Of a stretch of 64,000 bases of DNA, positions 39,329 to 46,807 are shown in pieces. A program made the position numbers and the translations under genes. Each line of letters starts with the position of its first letter. The stretch's first letter is position 1. The notes below the pieces were generated by a model. It did no database searches, was not told the origin of the DNA, and saw only the letters and a list, made by a program, of their open reading frames with translations. Origin of the DNA: Thalassovita sp. (GTDB lineage Bacteria; Pseudomonadota; Alphaproteobacteria; Rhodobacterales; Rhodobacteraceae); contig NZ_OY829290.1 in NCBI RefSeq assembly GCF_963691685.1, positions 1,860,001 to 1,924,000 on the forward strand. The letters are read 5' to 3'.

Positions 39329-39479
39329 CAGGGGGCTGAACCTTTAGAGCCCTAATTAGAGTGCCGCAGATCCGAAATCGAGCTTGCTGCATTATGGTTG
39401 CGTATTGAGGTGTAAAATGCAATCCATGGTGGATTTTTCATTTGAGACCTAGTCTCGCATTTCAGGAGGTGCGACAGCC

Positions 39480-39764
39480 TTGGTGCTTATCCTTGTGCAT
39501 GTGCTGTGTTTCTTGGCTTACTGGTCAGCAATCGCGCATATCTTATACCCTCGATCTGTCGCGTTGTTTTGTGAGCGGGCGGCAGAGAGAACGCTGGTAA
39601 CCCGTTTGCTTTACAGATGTTTTTGGGTGGGCCCTAGGATCACCACGGCATATGGCAGTACACTGAGAGCAAATGCAGGGGTAAGCGAGCCCTTTTGGCG
39701 TGATGTGGTGATGATGGCTGCAATTTCCCTTTACTTGGTGACCGCCGTGAAGCTGTTCGGTTAG
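39480..39764 (+). CDS. Small hypothetical membrane protein
   Basis: Up to 94 residues from a TTG at 39480; a perfect AGGAGGT ends nine bases upstream, which argues that the frame is real despite the weak start (GTG at 39483 is equivalent). Residues 1-22 and 77-92 are hydrophobic, with a basic, Arg-rich middle. No family was recognised. It lies between metH and a lipoprotein gene, and no operon partner is evident. Confidence 0.55.
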   Translation: MVLILVHVLCFLAYWSAIAHILYPRSVALFCERAAERTLVTRLLYRCFWVGPRITTAYGSTLRANAGVSEPFWRDVVMMAAISLYLVTAVKLFG

Positions 39765-39973
39765 GCTTTTCAAGTGTCAGCCCGGTTGCGCAAAGCCGCA
39801 GGGAATTCTGCCCTGTCAAAGGGCAACAAAGCTCTCAAAACAACAATATTTAGCCTCGTATAGTTAGAAGGCGATCTTCGCTTCAGGCGGGTGTGGTGGG
39901 CTGTCTTTACAATCATTTTGGGGATTGGCTAGTTTCGACTCTCGACGACTCTTAACTGAAGGCATTCCAAATA

Positions 39974-40495
39974 ATGGGTTATTCAAAGATCGCATTGGCA
40001 GCGGTGACGCTGATCTCACTTGCTGGTTGCGGCGTTGGTACATCTTCCAAATACCAAGGCGAGACAACAATTGGTAAATACCGGGTTAACTGGAACAAAA
40101 TTACCTCGGGCCATGGTTCATCAAAACAGACACCGCTTTTCTTCGCATTCACTTTGATAGACAAACCTGCCAGTTTGGTAACAGAGGCAAACTGGGAAGA
40201 GGAAGCGAGACAACAGAACACCACGGTCGCCGCCGTCAAAACTTTGTATCGTTCCGATGTGTTCCCACATCGTGACGGAGGAGTGGGCCTGTGCATGCAA
40301 ATGGCAATTGAAGAAGGACTATGCGGAAAACGTGAATACCCGTCGACTTCGGAGAAAGCCAAAATGGCCGAACAGGCACTATCAACCTTTGCAACCTGTC
40401 GCTGGACTGGGTTTGATCCGGCGTTTAATGTCAAAATGACGTATAGCGCCGGGGCCAGTTCCTCAACGTTGTGGATTAAGGCGGACTGCAGTTAA
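39974..40495 (+). CDS. Hypothetical lipoprotein
   Basis: Protein of 173 residues. The N-terminus is a lipoprotein signal with lipobox LAGC, so Cys19 should be lipidated and the protein anchored in a membrane, facing the periplasm. The mature part has four further Cys and many Ser/Thr; no known domain is visible. The lower GC than neighbours hints at a less conserved, accessory gene. A terminator follows at 40587. Confidence 0.7.
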   Translation: MGYSKIALAAVTLISLAGCGVGTSSKYQGETTIGKYRVNWNKITSGHGSSKQTPLFFAFTLIDKPASLVTEANWEEEARQQNTTVAAVKTLYRSDVFPHRDGGVGLCMQMAIEEGLCGKREYPSTSEKAKMAEQALSTFATCRWTGFDPAFNVKMTYSAGASSSTLWIKADCS

Positions 40496-40586
40496 GTCGT
40501 TGGTGTTAAAGCAAACCAGCTACTGGACCTGTAGGTGGTTCGTTGCATAAGGGGCGGTGACATTTGATCATTGCCACAAGTCTATA

Positions 40587-40614
40587 AGCTCCCGAAGTAT
40601 CTTCGGGAGCTTTT
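40587..40614. terminator. Terminator between lipoprotein and mdeB-like genes
   Basis: A perfect 11-bp stem AGCTCCCGAAG / CTTCGGGAGCT with a 3-base loop and TTTT on the plus strand; it may also serve the opposing gene. Confidence 0.88.
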
Positions 40615-40663
40615 GTTCGCTTGGGGTGCTATAGCCGTCAGATTTGCCTTGGCTTCCACTGCC

Positions 40664-43057
40664 TCACCGCACCGGAATAGGCCGGCCGGCAGTGAGGCCG
40701 CGGACTTTTTCGGCGATGGAGGCGGCGTCGATGCCGTGGTGGCGGTAAAGGTCGCCGATGGTGCCGGTTTGGCCGAAATGCTCGACCCCCAGTGACACGG
40801 TTTGATGGCCCTCGACCCCGCCCAGCCAGGCCAGGGTGGCGGGATGGCCGTCAATTGCGGTCACCAGTTTGCAGTGGCGGGGCAGGGCACCCATCAGGCG
40901 TTCGATGTGGCTGACGGCCTTTGCGTTGCCACGGGCGCGGGCACGTTGTGCCGCGGTCCAGCCGGCATTCAGACGGTCGGCCGAGGTCACGGCCAGCACG
41001 CCGACATCGCGGCGGCCTTCGCCGATGATCCCCGCCGCTTTGATCGCCTCAGGTGCAACAGCACCCTGATAGGCGATCACCACCTCACAGTTCGGCCCCG
41101 GTTTCTTCAGCCAATAGGCCCCGTCAATGGCACCCTGACGGAAATCCTCATCCGCGCGTTTGCCGGGCTGTTCGATCGGGTTGGTGGTCAGCCGCAGATA
41201 GACCGAGCCGCCGGTCTCATCGCGCAGCCAGGTGCGTTCGCAGGGATCGCCTTCACCATCGCGCTGCAGATAGTCAAAAGCCCACTCCATGATCACCGCC
41301 AGCTCATCCGCAAAGGCCGGTTCAAAGGCGGCCAGACCGTCCTGCGACATGCCAATCAGCGGTGTGCCGATCGACTGATGCGCGCCGCCTTCAGGGGCCA
41401 GCGTCACACCAGAGGGGGTGCCGACGATCATGAAGCGTGCATCCTGATAACAGGCGTAGTTCAGCGCATCGAGGCCGCGGCAGACAAAGGGATCATAGAC
41501 CGTACCGATGGGGATCAGACGTTTGCCAAACAGGCTGTGGCTCAACCCCGCCGCGCCTAAGAGCAGGAACAGGTTCATCTCGGCGATGCCCAGTTCGATA
41601 TGCTGACCTTTTGGGGTGAATTCCCACTTGGCGGTGGAGGGGATGCGATGCTCAATGAACGCATCGGCCTGTTCTTCCCGGGCAAACAGCTTGCGCCGGT
41701 TGACCCAGGGGCCAAGATTGGTGGTGCCGGTCACATCCGGTGAGGTGGTCACAATCCGTTCCGCCAGCGCACTGTCACCTTTGGACAGGTCATCCAGCAC
41801 CTTGCCAAAGGCGGCCTGGGTGGAAATGTCTTTCTCCGCCGAAATCGCAACCGGCGGCACCGGCAGCTGGGCGTCCGTGTAACGGCGCGGACCTTTGGCA
41901 AAGAACGGCACATCGCCAAGGAATTTCTGCAAAGCCTTTGCATCCTCAACGGTCGCGAAAGGCTCCCACTCCTGACCCTCAGTCACACCCATATGGGCCT
42001 GCCAGGCCTTCATCTGGGTCTTGTTCATCAGACCGCCGTGGTTGTCCTTGTGACCGGCAATGGGGGTGCCCCAGCCCTTGACCGTATAGGCCAGGAAACA
42101 AGTGGGGCGGTCATGGTCGATGCTGGCAAAGGTTTCCGCCATGGTGGCCACACAGTTGCCGCCAAGGTTTTCCATCAGCGCGGCCAGTTCGTCATCGCTG
42201 CGCCGTTCGATCAGCGCGGTGACGTCTCCCTGATCGCCCAGATCATCCAGCAGCCGTTTGCGCCAGACCGCACCGCCCATGAAGGTCAGCGCCGAGTAGT
42301 CCTGATTGGGACAGCTGTCGATCCAGTCGCGCAGCGCCGCGCCGCCCGGTTCTGCAAAGGCCGCCTGTTGCAGCGCTCCGTATTTCACCCGCACCACATC
42401 CCAGCCAAAGGCGTCAAAGATCTTCTCAACCCGTTCAAACAGGCCTTCGCGCACGATGCCGTCCAGCGATTGACGGTTATAGTCGATCACCCACCAGCAA
42501 TTGCGCAGGTCGTTTTTCCACCCCTCCTGCAGGGTTTCATAGACGTTGCCTTCGTCCAGTTCGGCGTCCCCCACCAGCGCCACCATCCGGCCCAGCGGCA
42601 GGCCTGCGCCCCAGGTCTTGGCTTCGATGTAATCCTGCACCATCGACGCAAATGAGGTGATCGCGACCCCCAGGCCCACGGAGCCGGTGGAGAAGTCCAC
42701 ATCGTCAATGTCTTTGGTGCGGCTGGGGTAGCTCTGCACCCCGCCGAAGCCGCGGAAGTTTTCCATCTTCTCACGGGTCTGCTGGCCCATCAGGTACTGC
42801 ATCGCATGGAAAATGGGTGAGGCATGTGGTTTCACCGCCACCCGATCCTCAGGCTTCAGCGCCGAGAAATAGAGCGCCGTCATGATCGACACCATCGAGG
42901 CGGAAGAGGCCTGATGCCCGCCGATCTTGATCCCATCCTCTTTCGGGCGGATGTGGTTGGCGTGGTGGATCATCCAATGGGATAGCCACAAAAGGCGCTG
43001 CTCCAGCGTTTTAAGATGCGCGATGTGCTGGCTGTCGAGTGTGGTGGTCTGGGTCAT
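40664..43057 (-). CDS. mdeB: Thiamine-diphosphate 2-oxoacid dehydrogenase E1, MdeB-like (transketolase family)
   Basis: Protein of 797 residues from the ATG at 43057, with GGGAGGA upstream. It is a homodimeric-type E1 related to AceE. The ThDP-binding motif runs from GDAELDEGN to WWVIDYNRQSLDG. The middle has the transketolase pyrimidine domain with HIELGIAEMN, and the C-terminal domain follows. In Pseudomonas, a homologous E1 (MdeB) handles 2-oxobutyrate made by methionine gamma-lyase MdeA. A gene resembling mdeA lies 0.65 kb away with an Lrp regulator between, so the same role is likely. A pyruvate-preferring E1 cannot be excluded. Confidence 0.78.
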   Translation of the reverse strand: MTQTTTLDSQHIAHLKTLEQRLLWLSHWMIHHANHIRPKEDGIKIGGHQASSASMVSIMTALYFSALKPEDRVAVKPHASPIFHAMQYLMGQQTREKMENFRGFGGVQSYPSRTKDIDDVDFSTGSVGLGVAITSFASMVQDYIEAKTWGAGLPLGRMVALVGDAELDEGNVYETLQEGWKNDLRNCWWVIDYNRQSLDGIVREGLFERVEKIFDAFGWDVVRVKYGALQQAAFAEPGGAALRDWIDSCPNQDYSALTFMGGAVWRKRLLDDLGDQGDVTALIERRSDDELAALMENLGGNCVATMAETFASIDHDRPTCFLAYTVKGWGTPIAGHKDNHGGLMNKTQMKAWQAHMGVTEGQEWEPFATVEDAKALQKFLGDVPFFAKGPRRYTDAQLPVPPVAISAEKDISTQAAFGKVLDDLSKGDSALAERIVTTSPDVTGTTNLGPWVNRRKLFAREEQADAFIEHRIPSTAKWEFTPKGQHIELGIAEMNLFLLLGAAGLSHSLFGKRLIPIGTVYDPFVCRGLDALNYACYQDARFMIVGTPSGVTLAPEGGAHQSIGTPLIGMSQDGLAAFEPAFADELAVIMEWAFDYLQRDGEGDPCERTWLRDETGGSVYLRLTTNPIEQPGKRADEDFRQGAIDGAYWLKKPGPNCEVVIAYQGAVAPEAIKAAGIIGEGRRDVGVLAVTSADRLNAGWTAAQRARARGNAKAVSHIERLMGALPRHCKLVTAIDGHPATLAWLGGVEGHQTVSLGVEHFGQTGTIGDLYRHHGIDAASIAEKVRGLTAGRPIPVR

Positions 43058-43158
43058 TTGGGTCCTCCCGGGGGCAGCGCGTGGGCCGTGCAAAGTGGGG
43101 TGCTTGGTGGGTCGCGTGGCGCGTTGCGCCAGTTTACCATGGCTGTGCTGTTGTTATC

Positions 43159-43178
43159 CGGCGTATTTCGGCGTATTT
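43159..43178. repeat. Tandem 10-bp repeat in the mdeB/Lrp promoter region
   Basis: CGGCGTATTT occurs twice in direct succession, 102 bases upstream of mdeB and 41 bases before the Lrp start. It is placed where a regulator or RNA polymerase would bind. Confidence 0.4.
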
Positions 43179-43219
43179 TTCGTTAACTTTGGTGGTATCC
43201 GTTAAGAAAGCTGAGCATA

Positions 43220-43699
43220 GTGGCAGATTTCTCTAATCTTGATCCGTTCGATATTCAGATCCTTCAGATCCTGGGTCGTGAAGGGCGGCTTTCGGTGCAG
43301 GAGCTGTCAGACCGTATTGGCCTTAGCCCCACCCCGGTGGCCCGCCGGATCAAACGGCTGGAACAGGAAGGCATCATCACCGGCTATGCGGCCCTGATTG
43401 ATGAGGCCGCGCTTGGCTATGAGTTTTCGGTCTTTGTCTCAGTGCAGCTGGACCGGCAGGTGGATGACGCTTTGGCGCGGTTTGAACGCGCCGTCAGCGC
43501 CATGCCAGAGGTGGTGGATTGCTGGCTGATGACCGGCGATCGCGACTACCTGCTGCGGATTGTCACCACGGGCCTCAAAGAATTCGAACAGGTGCTGGTC
43601 GAACGTCTGACCAAGGTGCCGGGTGTGTCCTCCATCCAATCCTCAATCCCACTGCGGCGGGTGAAGGGCGGCGTGGCGCGCACGCCGCCGCTGGGTTAG
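43220..43699 (+). CDS. Lrp/AsnC family regulator
   Basis: Protein of 159 residues starting at GTG 43220. An N-terminal winged helix (DPFDIQILQILGREGRLSV, then SPTPVARRIKRLEQEGIITGY) is followed by the RAM ligand domain (GDRDYLLRIVTTGLKEFEQ). It lies between, and divergent from, the mdeB-like gene, and convergent with the mdeA gene, three bases from it. It corresponds in position to Pseudomonas MdeR, so it is the likely methionine-responsive activator of catabolism. Confidence 0.88.
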   Translation: MADFSNLDPFDIQILQILGREGRLSVQELSDRIGLSPTPVARRIKRLEQEGIITGYAALIDEAALGYEFSVFVSVQLDRQVDDALARFERAVSAMPEVVDCWLMTGDRDYLLRIVTTGLKEFEQVLVERLTKVPGVSSIQSSIPLRRVKGGVARTPPLG

Positions 43700-43702
43700 G
43701 GC

Positions 43703-44911
43703 TTATTCCGCCGCCAGCGCTTCGGTCCCGCGGGGCAGGGCCTGATCCAGATCGGCCAGAATATCGGCCACCTCTTCCAGACCCACCGACAGGCGGATCA
43801 ACCCGTCCGAGATGTGGTGTTCGGCGCGCTCTTCCGGGGTGTAGGTGGAATGGGTCATCGAGGCAGGGTGCTGGATCAAGGTTTCCGCATCGCCCAGTGA
43901 CACGGCACGCTGGATCATCTCCAATCGGTTCATCATGCTGCGGCCTGCCTCCAGCCCGCCGGCCAGTTCAAAGGCGATCATCGCGCCGGGCTGATCCATC
44001 TGGCGTTTGGCCAGATCGTGCTGCTCATAGCTTTCCAGACCGGGGAAATAGACCTTCTGCACCTCAGGCTGCGCTTCCAGCCAATCGGCCACCACATCGG
44101 CGTTGCTGCAATGGCGGTCCATCCGCAGTGCCAGCGTTTTCAGCCCGCGCAGGATCAACATGGCGTTGAACGGCGACATCACCGCGCCGGTCATATCCTT
44201 CATGCCGACCAGGCGCACCTCCTGGATCAGCTCGGCCGAGCCGACCATCAGGCCGGCCACTACGTCGCCATGCCCACCCAGGTATTTGGTGGCCGAGTGC
44301 AGCACCAGATCTGCACCTTTTTCGATCGGGCGGGTCAGGTAGGGGGTGGCATAGGTGTTGTCGACAATCACGGTTGCACCCTGCTCATGGGCAATGGTGG
44401 CAACGGCTTCGATGTCCACCAGACGCATATTGGGGTTTGCCGGGGTCTCAAAATAGACCACGCGGGTTTTGTCGCTGATCGCGTCAACCAGATTGTCGGG
44501 ATCGGTCAGGTCACAATGGGTGATGGTGACGCCAAACTTGGTCAGCCCGTGCTGCATGAAGGCAAAGGTGCAGCCATAGAGCGTCTTGTCGACGATGACC
44601 TCATCACCGGGGCTGAGCAACGTCCAAAGCGCGGCGGTGATTGCCCCCATGCCCGACGCCAGCGCCAGACCGGCCTCCGCCCCTTCCAGCGTGGCGATGC
44701 GTTTTTCCAACAGATCGCAGGTCGGGTTGGAAATTCGGCTGTAGATGTGGCCGGCACGGTCGCCGGCAAACATCTCACCACCGGCCTCGGCCGTTTCAAA
44801 CGCAAAGGTTGAGGTCAGGTGCAACGGCGGCGTCAGAGCGCCTTCGTTGTCCTGCGGATCATAGGCGTGGTGAATGGCGCGTGTTGCGAAACCGGGATTT
44901 GAATTGTTCAT
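43703..44911 (-). CDS. mdeA: L-methionine gamma-lyase
   Basis: Protein of 402 residues from the ATG at 44911 (GGGGGAGC upstream). It is a Cys/Met-metabolism PLP enzyme. PLP Lys209 lies in HSATKYLGGHGD, and Cys114 is in TLYGCTFAF, at the position of the active-site Cys that separates methionine gamma-lyases from cystathionine enzymes. The opening GFATRAIHHAYDPQD and late QHPASMTHS also match MdeA-type enzymes as I recall them. It cleaves methionine to methanethiol, ammonia and 2-oxobutyrate in the cytoplasm. Divergent from a second Lrp gene. Confidence 0.88.
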   Translation of the reverse strand: MNNSNPGFATRAIHHAYDPQDNEGALTPPLHLTSTFAFETAEAGGEMFAGDRAGHIYSRISNPTCDLLEKRIATLEGAEAGLALASGMGAITAALWTLLSPGDEVIVDKTLYGCTFAFMQHGLTKFGVTITHCDLTDPDNLVDAISDKTRVVYFETPANPNMRLVDIEAVATIAHEQGATVIVDNTYATPYLTRPIEKGADLVLHSATKYLGGHGDVVAGLMVGSAELIQEVRLVGMKDMTGAVMSPFNAMLILRGLKTLALRMDRHCSNADVVADWLEAQPEVQKVYFPGLESYEQHDLAKRQMDQPGAMIAFELAGGLEAGRSMMNRLEMIQRAVSLGDAETLIQHPASMTHSTYTPEERAEHHISDGLIRLSVGLEEVADILADLDQALPRGTEALAAE

Positions 44912-44960
44912 TGGTTGCTCCCCCAAAATCTGTGTTGCAGGCAGGGTGGGGCAGAAAGAC

Positions 44961-45014
44961 TGGCATGTGCATGCCAATGTTGCTAAGTATTGGTCTAAAA
45001 TTAGCATATTATGC
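44961..45014. promoter_or_regulatory. Candidate Lrp operators between mdeA and lrp
   Basis: Two palindromes with a shared GCAT core: TGGCATG-TG-CATGCCA (44961-44976) and GCATA-T-TATGC (45004-45014). They lie in the 119-base divergent promoter region, the second ending 16 bases before the Lrp start codon. Confidence 0.55.
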
Positions 45015-45030
45015 CGATATTGGATCAAAG

Positions 45031-45489
45031 ATGGACAGCAAAGACCGCCAAATCCTGCGTGCCCTGCAGCGCGACGGACGTATGACCAACCTGGAACTGG
45101 CCGAACAGGTGAACCTGTCGCCCAGCCCTTGCCTGCGCCGCGTGCGCAATCTGGAAAAAGCCGGTGTTCTCAAAGGCTACAGCGCCGATGTGGATGCCGA
45201 AGCATACGGTCTGGCGCTGACTGCTTTTGTCCGCATCACGCTGGAAAAGCACAATGAAGATACGGTAAAGACCTTTGAACGCCGGGTGATCGCGCTGGAT
45301 GAGGTGCAGGAATGCCATATGCTGACTGGTCCCACTGACTACCTGCTGCGGGTCGTGGTCGCGGGGCTGGCAGCCTATGAGGATTTCATCCGCACCCGCA
45401 TCCATCCCATCGGCGGCATCGGGTCCATCGACACCAGCTTTGTCTATGGCACCGTCAAGAAAAGCGGCGTTTACCCGATGCTGGACTAG
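45031..45489 (+). CDS. Lrp/AsnC family regulator
   Basis: Protein of 152 residues from the ATG at 45031. The winged helix reads DSKDRQILRALQRDGRMT and SPSPCLRRVRNLEKAGVLKGY; the RAM domain contains TGPTDYLLRVVVAGLAAYEDF. It is about as large as the first Lrp protein but only distantly similar. Divergent transcription from mdeA with palindromes between implies that it controls mdeA and itself. Having two Lrp genes around one catabolic pair is unusual. Confidence 0.88.
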   Translation: MDSKDRQILRALQRDGRMTNLELAEQVNLSPSPCLRRVRNLEKAGVLKGYSADVDAEAYGLALTAFVRITLEKHNEDTVKTFERRVIALDEVQECHMLTGPTDYLLRVVVAGLAAYEDFIRTRIHPIGGIGSIDTSFVYGTVKKSGVYPMLD

Positions 45490-45563
45490 CGCTCCTATTG
45501 CCTTCACAAAAATTGACCTAATTACTCGGGAATATGGGACTCCCTTTACCTGAGAGGTCAGAA

Positions 45564-46433
45564 ATGTTTGGCACGTTTGTTTCCAATATGATGATCAAGC
45601 CGGGGCAGGCCCCCTTGTTTGATCATCCCCAATCCTTTGATTTGCCTTTTGAAGATGTTGAGTTTTCCACCGAAGACGGCGTCACCCTGCGGGGATGGCT
45701 GATCCGCGGCGGCGCTGACAAGGTGATCGTGCAAAGCCATTTCGGCGTGCAATGCAATCGTGGTGGCTGGACGCCCAAAGGCCATGGCCCGATGCCCCCC
45801 TGGAAGCAGGACATCCGTTTTCTCAGGCAGGCCAAATATCTGATGGATCAGGGCCATTCGGTGCTGATGTATGATCTTCGGGGGCATGGGGACAGCGATC
45901 TGGGCCCCATTCCTTGGGTCAGCTGGGGCCCGGAAGAAGCCAAAGATGTGATTGCCGCGGTGGATTTCGTCTCGGCCCGGTATCCAAGTGCCAACATCGG
46001 ACTGCTGTCCATTTGCATGGGGTCGGCGGCCACGACCTATGCCTATGGCCGGGACCACGGGCTGGCAGAGCGTCAAAACATTAAGGCGATGATCGCGGTG
46101 CAGCCCTTGCTCTATTCCAATTTTGTCAAAGCCCTCGGCATGCCCGGTTTTATGGTCCGCGCCGGTGAAAAGGTCAGCACCGCACGGATGGGTTTCAACA
46201 TGGCGGAGCCGAACTTTGTGCTCGACGCCCCCAAGATCACCGTGCCGACGCTGGTGGTGCAAAACACCAATGATCCCTGGACGGAAATGCCAATGGTGCA
46301 AAGCTACTATGACGCGCTGACCGTCGACAAAGAAATGCGGCTGATCGAGCTGGAGAAGAGCCGTTTTGCCGCCTATGAATATCTGGGCGCGCGGCCGGAA
46401 CGGGTGATGGATTGGTTTGACCGCCACCTGTAA
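45564..46433 (+). CDS. Alpha/beta hydrolase with Cys at the nucleophile elbow
   Basis: Protein of 289 residues from the ATG at 45564, which has GAGAGGT upstream; the ATG at 45534 is less likely. The fold shows the cap strand VEFSTEDGVTLRGWLI, then VLMYDLRGHGDSD, and the nucleophile elbow SICMGSAA with Cys151 in place of Ser. The acid is probably in VVQNTNDPWTEM. No His is present in the final stretch after it, so the triad is incomplete or different. A Cys nucleophile recalls dienelactone hydrolases. The substrate is unknown. Confidence 0.78.
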   Translation: MFGTFVSNMMIKPGQAPLFDHPQSFDLPFEDVEFSTEDGVTLRGWLIRGGADKVIVQSHFGVQCNRGGWTPKGHGPMPPWKQDIRFLRQAKYLMDQGHSVLMYDLRGHGDSDLGPIPWVSWGPEEAKDVIAAVDFVSARYPSANIGLLSICMGSAATTYAYGRDHGLAERQNIKAMIAVQPLLYSNFVKALGMPGFMVRAGEKVSTARMGFNMAEPNFVLDAPKITVPTLVVQNTNDPWTEMPMVQSYYDALTVDKEMRLIELEKSRFAAYEYLGARPERVMDWFDRHL

Positions 46434-46609
46434 GCGCAAAGCAGGGGGATCCGTCACGTGAAAGCCTGCCGTGTAGTGCAGCCCCCTGTTCCTGTGTGAA
46501 ATCCGTGATACATGCACCGGCACTGGAATCAGCGCCGCCCACGCCGCAATGTTTGCGTGCAGGGTCTTTCATAGCCACGTCACTGCACGCCACAGTCAAG
46601 GTCGCCCCA

Positions 46610-46681
46610 ATGGACACCAAACTTCACACCGCCGCCCGCCTCTCGGTCGCTCCGATGATGGATGGGAACGACGCTTTCTGA
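46610..46681 (+). pseudogene. dusA: 5' fragment of the original dusA, left edge of the island
   Basis: Twenty-three codons from an ATG at 46610 read ARLSVAPMMD and then a foreign tail ending in a stop. The complete dusA at the right end begins ARLSIAPMMDW. The identity ends at ATGATGGA, so the left junction lies at about 46654-46666. The 176 bases before it (46434-46609) hold no other gene and probably the ancestral dusA promoter. Confidence 0.75.
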
Positions 46682-46722
46682 AACCCCTTGTTTTGTTGGG
46701 TTTGGTTGGTGCCATGAGAATC

Positions 46723-46741
46723 TGTAGCACTGGATGTAGCA
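46723..46741. repeat. Paired GTAGCAC heptamers at left island end
   Basis: GTAGCAC lies at 46723-46729 and 46735-46741, 12 bases apart. The same heptamer occurs near the right end in both orientations (57291, 57310, 57322). They are candidate recombinase or excisionase binding sites. Confidence 0.5.
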
Positions 46742-46807
46742 CCGTTATATTTAATGACCATTCTATCACTGTCGGTATAGCAATGCATATTTCAAGGAAA
46801 CAGTTCT

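Noticed and set aside
40571..40795. Small plus-strand frame over the mdeB 3' end
   Set aside because: It crosses a terminator hairpin and overlaps the coding end of the E1 gene.
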